From Hydrogenophaga palleronii_A (GTDB lineage: Bacteria > Pseudomonadota > Gammaproteobacteria > Burkholderiales > Burkholderiaceae_C): a stretch of DNA of 64,000 nucleotides. Positions 51,326 to 59,659 of this stretch are shown here, piece after piece. Positions within the stretch are counted from its first letter, which is position 1; every line of letters begins with the position of its first letter. The notes under the pieces were generated by a model. The model did no database searches, was not told the origin of the DNA, and saw only the letters and a program-made list of their open reading frames with translations. The position numbers and the translations under genes were made by a program. The stretch covers positions 1-64,000 of the forward strand of contig NZ_JAVDWU010000001.1 in NCBI RefSeq assembly GCF_031457455.1, written 5' to 3'.

Positions 51326-51730
51326 ATGTCTACACGCGACGTTGTCTTTCCCGCCGGCCGCCAGGCCTTGTACGAAAAAAACCGCTATTCGCCCGCGATC
51401 CGCTCTAACGGCTTCCTCTTTGTTTCCGGGCAGGTCGGCAGTCGGCCAGACGGATCGCCCGAGCCCGAGCCGACAGCCCAGGTCAGGCGCGCATTCGAGA
51501 ACCTGAACGCCGTCCTTGAGGCGGCCGGCTGCACCTTCAAGGATGTGGTCGATGTGACCGTGTTCATGGTGGATCCCGAAACCCACTTCGAGCAGCTCTG
51601 GAGCGAAGGCTTGAAGCACTGGGGCGAAGCGCCTTATCCCACGCTCACCGGCATCGGCGTGACCTGGCTCTACGGCTTCCAGTTCGAGATCAAGGTGATC
51701 GCCAAACTGCCTGAGACGAGCGCAGCCTGA
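51326..51730 (+). CDS. RidA family protein, non-canonical (no catalytic Arg)
   Basis: 134 residues with the YjgF/RidA chorismate-mutase-like fold: SPAIRSNGFLFVSGQVG, FENLNAVLEAAG and DVTVFMVD. The arginine that binds the imine substrate in true RidA, normally within the PARSAVEVA-type segment, is absent here (PTLTGIGVTWLYGFQFEIK), so it belongs to a Rid subgroup not expected to be an enamine deaminase. Divergent from the LysR gene. Confidence 0.83.
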   Translation: MSTRDVVFPAGRQALYEKNRYSPAIRSNGFLFVSGQVGSRPDGSPEPEPTAQVRRAFENLNAVLEAAGCTFKDVVDVTVFMVDPETHFEQLWSEGLKHWGEAPYPTLTGIGVTWLYGFQFEIKVIAKLPETSAA

Positions 51731-51764
51731 AGCGTAGGCATCGACCCCGCCCGCGCTGCACCAT

Positions 51765-52232
51765 TCACCCCGGGATTTCCGCCTCGATCAGGAACCCCAG
51801 CAACTGCAGCGATTGTTGCCAACCCACATGGCAGGCTTCAGCGGGAATCACGGCGGGAATGCCTTCCTGCACCACAGTCATTTCCGTGCCCACGGACACG
51901 GCCTTGAACGTGATCGTGGTGCGCATCTCACCCGGTAGGTTCGGGTCGTCGAAGCTGTCGGTGTGCACGATGCGCTCACCCGGCACCAGTTCCAGGTACT
52001 TGCCACCGAAGGCGTGCGATTGGCCATTGCCCATGTTGGTGAACCGCATGCGGTAGCTGCCGCCCACGCGTGCATTCATCTCCAGCACCCGGCCAGTAAA
52101 GCCATGCGGCGGCAGCCACTTGGCCATGGCGTCCGGGTCCAGGAAGGCGCGGTACACCCGGTCCGGAGGCGCGCAGAAGACGCGGTGCAGGGTGACGGTG
52201 CCGGTGGCGGGGGAAGTGGTGTTCGCAGACAT
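51765..52232 (-). CDS. SRPBCC/AHSA1 domain protein
   Basis: 155 residues, an AHSA1-like START fold: VFCAPPDRVYRAFLDPDAMAKWLPPHGF, GGSYRMRFTN, VLVPGERIVHTDSFDDP-like segment and a C-terminal helix with HVGWQQSLQLLG. Such proteins are often annotated as ATPase-activity or polyketide-cyclase-like; no function can be given. The ATG at 52232 follows AAAGG. Confidence 0.85.
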   Translation of the reverse strand: MSANTTSPATGTVTLHRVFCAPPDRVYRAFLDPDAMAKWLPPHGFTGRVLEMNARVGGSYRMRFTNMGNGQSHAFGGKYLELVPGERIVHTDSFDDPNLPGEMRTTITFKAVSVGTEMTVVQEGIPAVIPAEACHVGWQQSLQLLGFLIEAEIPG

Positions 52233-52506
52233 GAGGGCGCCTTTCAAAGGGCAAAGGGGACGTTCAGAATGGAGCGTGGGCGTCAATTGCCGCCTACCTT
52301 CACACGACGAACAGGGTGGTGAAGTTTCGACACGCCGGCCTGCGACTGAGGTGCGATTTTTGGCACGAAGACCGCTTCCACTGATCACCAGCTGTGAAAA
52401 AACTCATCAAAAACGGGTGCGAATCAGGGTTGCCCGCATTGTGGCCTGCCCGGCCGGCGGCATAGCATGAATCAGGGGCAGCGTTCCGTCTGCCAGGACA
52501 CACAAG

Positions 52507-52794
52507 ATGAGCGAAGTTGACCAGCTACCCGCCGTCAAGCAAGGCCATTGGTTCTCTGGGGGCGTCACAGCCTGTTCGGTCCGCATCGTGCGCCACCACA
52601 TCCTGCTCGGCACGCACGACCCCGACGATCCGCCTGAACTCGCAGAGGACAAGCCCACCGAGTGTTACTACATCCGCTACCACTCGCCGGGGGTGAATGG
52701 CGCCTGGCATGACGGAGGGATGGCATTGAGCGTCCGGGAAGCCATGTTCATGGCCGAACGCAAGCTCGGGCCCGTGGTCCAGTGGCAGGAATAG
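52507..52794 (+). CDS. Hypothetical protein (95 aa)
   Basis: I do not recognise this protein. It is soluble and tryptophan/histidine-rich with a regular beta pattern (SVRIVRHHILLGTHDP, YYIRYHSPGVNGAWHDGG) and ends in an amphipathic helix. Flanked by 274 and 83 bases without genes, so it is probably monocistronic. Coding is supported by the even codon use and absence of an alternative frame. Confidence 0.65.
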   Translation: MSEVDQLPAVKQGHWFSGGVTACSVRIVRHHILLGTHDPDDPPELAEDKPTECYYIRYHSPGVNGAWHDGGMALSVREAMFMAERKLGPVVQWQE

Positions 52795-52877
52795 GGCCTG
52801 TCAACACCGTTTTTTGACTCCTGGCGGTTGGCCAGTTTGAGAAACCCGCTGGGGCAAAGACAGCGCACTCGCCAGCC

Positions 52878-53822
52878 TCAGATGCTGGTGTGACCCCAGC
52901 CAGTGGCCTGCACCAGGCGTTCCAGCGCAAATGCGCCAGCCACCGAATTGCCCTTGGTGTCGAGCTCCGGCGACCACACTGCCACCGCGGCCACGCCTGG
53001 CACGATGGCCACGATGCCGCCGCCCACGCCGGTCTTGACAGGAAGACCAATGCGGTAGGCAAAGTCGCCCGCCGCGTCGTAGGCCCCGCAGGTCAACAGC
53101 AAGGCATTCACCCGGCGTGCCTGATCGGCGCTGAGGAACGGCTCATCGGCCGGGTCGGTGTGGCTGAGGGCGCGCCCCTCGGCCGCCAGAAAAAGGGTGG
53201 CCCGGGCCAATTGGGCGCAGGTCATTTCGGTGGCGCACTGGCGGCAGTAGTTGTCCAGCACCGCTTCGGGCTGGTTGTGGAAGTTGCCGTGGCTCTTCAT
53301 GAAATAGGCCATGGCCATGTTGCGGTGCGCCGTTTCGCGTTCGCTGCGGGCCACATGGTCGTTCCAGTACAGGTTGGGCTCATCTGCCAGGCGTCGCAGT
53401 GCCCCCAGCAACGCGTAGTCCAGCTGCGCGTAGCGGGTGGTGAGGATGTCGGTGATGACCAGAGCGCCCGCGTTGATGAACGGATTGCGCGGCCTGCCGC
53501 TTTCGGTCTCCAGCTGCACGATGGAATTGAACGCCGCGCCCGAGGGTTCGCGCCCCACGCGCTGCCAGAGCGCGTCTCCCTCTACCTTGAGCGCCAGCAC
53601 AAAGGTGAACAGCTTGGTGATGCTTTGCAGCGAAAACGGTACATGTGCGTCGCCCACGCTGTGGCTCTGGCCGTCGACCGTGGTGATCGTCATGCCGAAC
53701 TGGCACGGGTTCACGCTGGCCAGGGCCGGAATGTAGTCGGCCACTCTGCCCCGACCAAACATGGCCTGGGTGTCGCGGTGAATATCGGCCAGCAGGGCCG
53801 GCAAATCGAGGCTTGGGTTCAT
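52878..53822 (-). CDS. glsA: Glutaminase A
   Basis: 314-residue serine-dependent glutaminase that makes glutamate and ammonia from glutamine. The active-site motif is S67-I-T-K70 in FSLQSITK; PFINAGALV, NFHNQPEAVLDNYCRQC and KTGVGGGIVAIVPG are family blocks. Length fits E. coli GlsA/YneH. Starts at ATG 53822. Confidence 0.93.
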   Translation of the reverse strand: MNPSLDLPALLADIHRDTQAMFGRGRVADYIPALASVNPCQFGMTITTVDGQSHSVGDAHVPFSLQSITKLFTFVLALKVEGDALWQRVGREPSGAAFNSIVQLETESGRPRNPFINAGALVITDILTTRYAQLDYALLGALRRLADEPNLYWNDHVARSERETAHRNMAMAYFMKSHGNFHNQPEAVLDNYCRQCATEMTCAQLARATLFLAAEGRALSHTDPADEPFLSADQARRVNALLLTCGAYDAAGDFAYRIGLPVKTGVGGGIVAIVPGVAAVAVWSPELDTKGNSVAGAFALERLVQATGWGHTSI

Positions 53823-53958
53823 GGTGGGCCGCGATTCTAGGGTGTTGATTCAACCCCTCGGTGGCCTTATGCCAGGTGTGCATGCTTGTGATGCAAGCTT
53901 GGCATGGTGATGCTGAATGGGTCGAGGATGGCCCCTCCTCACGCGTTGCCACCAACAC

Positions 53959-54294
53959 TCAGAGGGCTGACTGCGCCCGGCGGTTCTGGCCATGGCGGCT
54001 CAGGTAGGCGTCAAGCTCTTCGCGACTGAGGTTGCCGTCGCCGTTCGTGTCGATGTCCTTGAAATCTCCTGCCTCGCTCAAACCGCGCATGGCGCGGCCT
54101 TCGGTGGCGCGCTCGGTGATGCGCTGGCTGCGGGCGTCGACGAACTCCTGTTCGGTGATGCGTCCGTCGCCGTCGCCATCGAAGTCGGCAAACGTGGGCA
54201 TGCTGCCGGGGCCCATGGGACGCGCGAATGGCTGGGCCGCTACGGGCAAGGCAATGAACAACACGGCTAAGGTAGCCACAAGGGTCAGTTTCAT
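53959..54294 (-). CDS. EF-hand domain exported protein
   Basis: 111 residues: signal peptide (about 1-21) and two EF-hand calcium loops, DFDGDGDGRITEQEF and DIDTNGDGNLSREEL, each with the full set of acidic ligands. A small periplasmic calcium-binding protein is expected. The ATG at 54294 has GGAG upstream. Confidence 0.88.
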   Translation of the reverse strand: MKLTLVATLAVLFIALPVAAQPFARPMGPGSMPTFADFDGDGDGRITEQEFVDARSQRITERATEGRAMRGLSEAGDFKDIDTNGDGNLSREELDAYLSRHGQNRRAQSAL

Positions 54295-54464
54295 GATGTG
54301 CTCCTGAAAGATGGAAATTTGCAGGATGGCCCTCAGGTGATCGATGCCCATTGCGAAATATCAAGCGCGAGCCAGCAACCATGCCTCTTGGTGGCGTCCC
54401 TCCTGGCGGCGGACACTGGGGTTCCTTCTCTACAATCGCGCTCTTTTCTTACCAGGGCACGGTC

Positions 54465-55499
54465 ATGGACATGGAGATTGCGCAGTCGACACCCACAGCG
54501 GCGGCCATTGCCAACGTGGTCCAGGCGAACTACGCGCTGGGCGAGGTGGTGACCAGTGAATTCCTGCGGCGCAGCTTCAATCACGTGTACCGCCTCAACC
54601 TGGCCAACGGTCGCAGCGTGGTGGCCAGGCTGAGTGCCGAGCGCCCGCGCGGCGAGCCCATGCTGCAGTTTGAGGCCGATGTGCTGCAGCACCTGAGCAC
54701 TCACGGTTGCGCTGTCGCGAACAGCCTGCCCACCAGCTCGGGCGAGGTGGCACTGCGCGTGAAGATGCCCGAAGGCGAGCGCGCGCTCATGCTGTTCGAG
54801 CACCTGAAAGGCGAGCCCACCAGCGATGTGCCCGACAACATCCAGGCCTTTGGTCGTGGGCTGGCACGATTGCACGCAGCAGCCGAAAGCCTGCAGAGCA
54901 ACGCCCGCCACTACACGCTGGATCTGGATCATTTGCTGCTGCGCCCGCTGCAGCAACTGCTTCGCGCAGCCACCATGACCACTGAACTGCGCCCGCAGTT
55001 TGAAGCCTTGGGCCAGCGTCTGCACGACCGCATCCTGTCGTTCGGTGATTTGACGCAGGTGCTCTGCCATGGCGACGCGCATGGCGACAACAACTTCATT
55101 GCCCTGCGCGAAACCGGTGAACGCGAGGCCGTGTTTTTTGACTTCGACGACACCGGCCCCGGCTACCTGGCCTTTGAACTTGCCGTCTACCCGTGGGTGT
55201 TGCACCCGCGCACGGTGGATGGCGTGTGGAGCGAGAAGGCCATTGCACGCTTGGGCCACTTCTTCTCTGCCTACAGCGAGGCGCGCGCAGTTGCACAGGC
55301 TGATCTGGCGGCCATCGCGCCCTTTGTGGCGGTGCGCCAGATCTGGCTGCTGGGCGAATATGCCGGGCGTGTGTCCACGTTGGGATCGCAGGCCATGCCC
55401 ACGGACTACCTGCAGCGGCAGGCGAAGTTGCTGCAGCAGTGGGAGCGTCTGGAGTTGCCGGTGCCTGGAGGCACGTTGCCCAAAATTTCAATCCTTTGA
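54465..55499 (+). CDS. Phosphotransferase/APH family kinase-like protein
   Basis: 344 residues with the aminoglycoside-phosphotransferase/homoserine-kinase fold. The catalytic loop is LCHGDAHGDNNF (about 200-211) and the metal-binding loop is FFDFDDTGPGYLAFELA. The substrate cannot be told; it may be a protein kinase of the SrkA type or a small-molecule kinase. The ATG at 54465 is chosen over an open frame from 54351 whose translation is unrelated to the family. Confidence 0.83.
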   Translation: MDMEIAQSTPTAAAIANVVQANYALGEVVTSEFLRRSFNHVYRLNLANGRSVVARLSAERPRGEPMLQFEADVLQHLSTHGCAVANSLPTSSGEVALRVKMPEGERALMLFEHLKGEPTSDVPDNIQAFGRGLARLHAAAESLQSNARHYTLDLDHLLLRPLQQLLRAATMTTELRPQFEALGQRLHDRILSFGDLTQVLCHGDAHGDNNFIALRETGEREAVFFDFDDTGPGYLAFELAVYPWVLHPRTVDGVWSEKAIARLGHFFSAYSEARAVAQADLAAIAPFVAVRQIWLLGEYAGRVSTLGSQAMPTDYLQRQAKLLQQWERLELPVPGGTLPKISIL

Positions 55500-55505
55500 G
55501 GTGCT

Positions 55506-55835
55506 TCAGGATCGTCCAGCTTGCGGGGTGGCTGCCGTGGTCCACACAATATCCAGGTCCACCGTGAAGTAACCGTGTGCCAACGCGTTGCGCATCTCGT
55601 AGGCAAAGCCCCAAGGTACCTGCGGGTGGCTTTGGGCAAATGCCGGGCCGTTCTTGACCACGCTGTTGCAGACCTCGCCAATGATCTCCAGATTGCGAAT
55701 CACCGCCTCCTGCGTCTTGCGGTCTGCCTTGAAGATGGCGGCATCCTGGCTGGCCGTGTAGTTCTGAATGTTGTCGATGGCCTCGACGATGTGCAAGAGA
55801 TAGTCCGCCGTTCGCAGCGGCTTGCTGCGTGTCAT
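55506..55835 (-). CDS. HepT-like HEPN toxin
   Basis: 109-residue all-helical HEPN protein. The RNase/AMPylation motif R82-N-A-L-A-H87-G-Y89 is complete. HepT toxins are RNases that are silenced when their MntA partner adds AMP groups to the tyrosine of this motif. Here the start overlaps the stop of a remnant of such a partner (ATGA-type), as in intact hepT-mntA operons, but the partner gene is broken. Convergent with the phosphotransferase. Confidence 0.85.
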   Translation of the reverse strand: MTRSKPLRTADYLLHIVEAIDNIQNYTASQDAAIFKADRKTQEAVIRNLEIIGEVCNSVVKNGPAFAQSHPQVPWGFAYEMRNALAHGYFTVDLDIVWTTAATPQAGRS

Positions 55836-55954
55836 AGCCGAGCGGCTTCGCGAAGGACCTGTTCGCGATAGCTCTGAGGCAAGCCATTGGGCGTCAAGAC
55901 ATCCACCTCCATGCCCAGCAGGGCCTTCAGTTCGTACCTGATCGCGCCTATGCT
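55832..55954 (-). pseudogene. Remnant of the MntA nucleotidyltransferase antitoxin
   Basis: The last 40 codons (IGAIRYELKALLGMEVDVL...REQVLREAARL) match the C-terminal end of MNT-domain antitoxins. The essential N-terminal part with the GSxxRG and DxD catalytic motifs is missing: upstream in this frame (to about 56113) the translation is unrelated. The stop overlaps the hepT start. Reads as a 5'-deleted antitoxin gene. Confidence 0.6.
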
Positions 55955-56115
55955 GAAGACTGCGGCCGCCAGGGCAGCGTCGGATTGGCCAGCCGGGTAA
56001 GTGCTTCTCAGCTGGCCTAACACGCGAAGTGAGCAGCATTTTCGGGGCTCATGTGCGGATTGACGCGGGGCTTCGGCCCCTATGCTGTGTGATCCCCATC
56101 CTGGAGCTTTCACAC

Positions 56116-57072
56116 ATGACCACCGCGTTGCATGACATCGAAGAGCGCGCCAACCTCACGGGCAACAACAAGTTCGAACTGATGCTGTTCCGCCTGGGTG
56201 AGGCACCGGGCACAGAACGCCGTGAACTGTTTGGCATCAACGTCTTCAAGGTGCGCGAAATACTGGTGATGCCCACCATCACCGCCATGGCGAACGCCCC
56301 GGCCCATGTCCTGGGCGTGGCCAACATCCGCGGTCAGATCATTCCTGTCATCGACCTGCCCGCCGTGGTGGGCTGCAAACCCAAACGCGGCCTCACCATC
56401 CTGATGGTGACCGAATTCGCCCGCACCACCCAGGCCTTTGCGGTGGAAGAGGTGGACGAAATCGTGCGGCTGGAATGGAGCAACGTGCTGGCCGCCGATG
56501 GCAATGGCGGTGGCCTCGTGACCAGCATCGCCAAGCTGGACGGCGACGGCGAAAAAGGTCGCCTGGTGCAGGTGCTGGACGTGGAGCAGATTCTGCGCAA
56601 TGTGATGCCCACGGCACAGGAAGAAATCACCCCGCAGGCGGTGGGCACGGCGGTGACGCTGCCACAAGGCTCCATCATCCTCGCGGCAGACGACTCCCCG
56701 GTGGCACGCATGATGATCGAACAAGGGCTGAAGGCCATGGGCACGCCCTATGTGATGACCAAGACCGGCCAGGAAGCCTGGGACCGTCTGCAAGTCATGG
56801 AGGCGGAGGCCCATGCAGAAGGCAAGACGGCACACGACAAAGTGGCCCTGGTGCTGACCGATCTGGAAATGCCGGTGATGGATGGGTTCACGCTGACGCG
56901 AAACATCAAGAGCGACCAGCGATTCAAGTCCATTCCCGTGGTGATCCATTCGTCCCTCACGGGCACAGCCAACGAAGCGCATGTGAGCTCTGTGGGTGCC
57001 GACGCCTACGTGGCCAAATTCGTGGCCTCTGAACTGGCCGCCACCATCCGGCAGGTGCTGTCGAAGCGCTGA
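56116..57072 (+). CDS. cheV: Chemotaxis coupling protein CheV
   Basis: 318 residues: CheW domain (about 18-165, with INVFKVREIL and GVANIRGQIIPVIDL) joined to a response-regulator receiver domain (about 185-316) with the acidic pair D192-D193 and phospho-acceptor D249 in TDLEMPVMDG. CheV couples chemoreceptors to CheA and adapts by phosphorylation. No other che genes lie in the window. Start ATG 56116, with GGAG 10 bases upstream. Confidence 0.92.
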   Translation: MTTALHDIEERANLTGNNKFELMLFRLGEAPGTERRELFGINVFKVREILVMPTITAMANAPAHVLGVANIRGQIIPVIDLPAVVGCKPKRGLTILMVTEFARTTQAFAVEEVDEIVRLEWSNVLAADGNGGGLVTSIAKLDGDGEKGRLVQVLDVEQILRNVMPTAQEEITPQAVGTAVTLPQGSIILAADDSPVARMMIEQGLKAMGTPYVMTKTGQEAWDRLQVMEAEAHAEGKTAHDKVALVLTDLEMPVMDGFTLTRNIKSDQRFKSIPVVIHSSLTGTANEAHVSSVGADAYVAKFVASELAATIRQVLSKR

Positions 57073-57189
57073 GCAAACGGCGGGTGCCCCAACCAGGGTG
57101 GCATCTGCGCCGAAGTCGGCCACACCCACCGGGTTGGGCCAGCGAAAAGTGGAGCCGTCAAAGATGGTGCTTGTGGTGCACCCGTCTCT

Positions 57190-59475
57190 TTAACGGGTCA
57201 GCACCACTGGCTCCAGCGCGTCGGATGCGCCGCTGATGCGCCCGATGGCGACCGTCCGCGCGTAGCCTGCCGCCTTCAGTGCGCGGATGCAATTGGTGGC
57301 CTGGGCAGCTGGCACGCTGGCCAGCAGACCGCCCGCCGTCTGCGGGTCGAACAGCAGCGGGTAGCGCGGATCTTTCACGAAGTCTTCGGCGTTGCGCAGG
57401 GCGCGGCGCAGTCGCACATTGGCCGGTTGCAGTGAGCTGACGATGCCGGCCTCCACACAGGCCACCGCGCCGTCGAGCAAGGGCAGGGCGCTCAGCTGCA
57501 GTTCGGCGTCCACGCCTGAGGGGCGGGTCATTTCCACCAGATGGCCCAGCAGGCCAAAGCCGGTGAGGTCGGTGCAGGCGGTGGCACCGTGTTCGCGCAG
57601 GATCTGCGCACCGGCCTGGTTGGACACCACCATGGATTTGAGCGCCGCGTCGATCCAGCGCCCCTTGGCCGCGTGTTGCGCGTGGGCCGCAAACAAGGTG
57701 CCGGTGCCCATGGGTTTGGTGAGCAGCAGCACGTCGCCGGGCAGCATGCCGCCCTTGCGCATGACGCCCTCCATGCGTTCGTCGATCAGGCCATTGACGG
57801 CAAAGCCCAGTGCCAGCTCGCGGCCTTCGCCGGTGTGCCCGCCGACCAGGCTGCAGCCCGCGGCATTGAGCACCTCGACCGCGCCGGTCATCATCTGCAG
57901 CAGCAGGTCTTCCACCTTGGCCTCCAGGCCGGGCGGTACGGTGGCAATGGCGGTGGCGGACTGGGGTTCGGCCCCCATGGCGAAGATGTCGCCCAACGCG
58001 TGGTTGGCCGCCACCTTGCCGAACAGGTAAGGGTCGTCGATGAAACTGCGGAAGAAGTCCACCGTGTGCACCATGGCCTTGCCGGGTGGCACGCGTACCA
58101 CGGCAGCGTCGTCGGGTGCATGCAGGCCGATCAGCACATCGTCGCGTTCCACCGGTTGCAGGTTGCCCAGTGCGCGCGTCAAGATGCTGGCGCCCACCTT
58201 GGCGCCGCAGCCGCCGCAGCGCATGGCAATGGCCGAAATGGCCTGGCGCGATTCCTCGGCGCTCAACACCAGGCTGCTGGCGGGCGCCGCCGCTGGCGCG
58301 GCACCGGGTGCCATCGCAGGCAGTTCGGTGAATTTGCGCATGAAGCGGCGGTCGATCCAGTCTTTCCAGGTCCAGACCCAGGCGCCGGCAAAACCCAGCC
58401 GCCCACGCGATGCCACCGCGTAGCGGTCGCCGGTGGAGATCAGCGCCAGCCAGCTGCGCTGGGGCTGGTAGGCCACCAGCGGCTGACCGCGCAGATGCAG
58501 GCGCAGGTTCTTCGCCAGCGGCGCGCCCATGCGCACTGCGAACACCCCGGCTTTCTCCAGCGGACGCGCGGTGAACGCGGCCACGTCGCCCGCCGCAAAC
58601 ACCTTCGGATCGTTCACAGCCTGCAGCTGTTCGTTCACCTGGATGAAGCCCTGCTTGTCCAGTGCCAGACCCGTGGATTGCAGCCACAAGGGCGCACCGG
58701 CCTGTGTGACCCAGAGGGTCTCGTCGGCGTCGAAGGTGCGATCGTCCTGCGTGTGCAGGCAGCCGGGCGAGACCTCGGTCACCTTGGCGCGCGCGTGCAC
58801 CGACACATGGCGCGCCTGCAGCACCCGCAGGAAGCGCGCGCGCACCGATGGGTTGTGCGTCGGCAGGAGGCTGTCGTCTGCGGTGAGCAGAACGAAGTGC
58901 AGCAGGTCCGGGCTGCGGCCCAGCTTCTGCAGCTCCTGGCGCAGCCGGTACTGCATCGACAGCACCAGCTCCACCCCACCGGCGCCACCCCCGACCACCG
59001 CGATCGTGAAGCGGCCGTGCAGTTCGCGCACGCGCTCCAGCAGGCGCAGCCAGCGCTGGTTGAACTGCGCAATCGGTTTGACCGGCACGGCATGGGCCTG
59101 CGCGCCTTTGACCTGGCGCACATTGGGTGTGGAGCCGGTGTTGATGGACAGCAGGTCGTAAGGCACCGAAGGTCGGTCGCGCACCAGCACGCGCTGGTTG
59201 GCACGGTCCAGGCCGGTGACTTCGCCCTGGATGAATCGCGCGCCGGCAAACGACGCCAGGCGTCCCAGGTCGATGTGCACATCGTCAAAGCTGTAGTGGC
59301 CCGAGATGTAGCCGGGCAGCATGCCGGAGTAGGGCGTGTCGATGTCGGTGCAGATGAGGGTGATGCGCAGGCCGGGTTCGGGCTGCATGGCGAGCATGCG
59401 CAACGCGACCACGTGACTGTGGCCGCCGCCAACAAGGACCAGGTCGCGCAGGATGGGTTGTTCGGGAGCTTGCAT
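57190..59475 (-). CDS. selD: Fusion of NADH dehydrogenase-like flavoprotein and selenophosphate synthase (SelD)
   Basis: 761 residues. 1-385 is a pyridine-nucleotide-disulfide/NDH-2-like oxidoreductase (FAD motif VGGGHS at 15-20, second Rossmann motif VVGGGAGGVE at 160-169, AAGDVAAF at about 294). An Ala-rich linker (388-400) leads to SelD (about 410-761), whose cysteine block is C420-G-G-C423-GAK, followed by HTVDFFRSFIDDPYLFGKVAANHALGD (about 510-536) and VGGHTGEG. The fused form is known in many bacteria; it would make selenophosphate, perhaps with selenide supplied by the redox half. The position equivalent to E. coli C17 is cysteine, not selenocysteine. Start ATG 59475. Confidence 0.88.
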   Translation of the reverse strand: MQAPEQPILRDLVLVGGGHSHVVALRMLAMQPEPGLRITLICTDIDTPYSGMLPGYISGHYSFDDVHIDLGRLASFAGARFIQGEVTGLDRANQRVLVRDRPSVPYDLLSINTGSTPNVRQVKGAQAHAVPVKPIAQFNQRWLRLLERVRELHGRFTIAVVGGGAGGVELVLSMQYRLRQELQKLGRSPDLLHFVLLTADDSLLPTHNPSVRARFLRVLQARHVSVHARAKVTEVSPGCLHTQDDRTFDADETLWVTQAGAPLWLQSTGLALDKQGFIQVNEQLQAVNDPKVFAAGDVAAFTARPLEKAGVFAVRMGAPLAKNLRLHLRGQPLVAYQPQRSWLALISTGDRYAVASRGRLGFAGAWVWTWKDWIDRRFMRKFTELPAMAPGAAPAAAPASSLVLSAEESRQAISAIAMRCGGCGAKVGASILTRALGNLQPVERDDVLIGLHAPDDAAVVRVPPGKAMVHTVDFFRSFIDDPYLFGKVAANHALGDIFAMGAEPQSATAIATVPPGLEAKVEDLLLQMMTGAVEVLNAAGCSLVGGHTGEGRELALGFAVNGLIDERMEGVMRKGGMLPGDVLLLTKPMGTGTLFAAHAQHAAKGRWIDAALKSMVVSNQAGAQILREHGATACTDLTGFGLLGHLVEMTRPSGVDAELQLSALPLLDGAVACVEAGIVSSLQPANVRLRRALRNAEDFVKDPRYPLLFDPQTAGGLLASVPAAQATNCIRALKAAGYARTVAIGRISGASDALEPVVLTR

Positions 59476-59659
59476 GGAAGGGGATGTGAAGCGATCGCCG
59501 CCCATCATAGGAGCGGTTCGACAAAGCTCGACCCGCCGGCCTATTGACCTTGCAGCCACCGGGCGGGTGCACTACCACAATCAGCGCCCGGATGACACGC
59601 AGGACCGCCCCATCGGCTGTGGCAAACTGGCGCGCTTCTTGTTTCCACATCGACGGTGC

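Noticed and set aside
57541..59547. Long open frame opposite the SelD fusion gene
   Set aside because: Antisense shadow with unnatural composition; the opposite frame encodes a clear two-domain enzyme.
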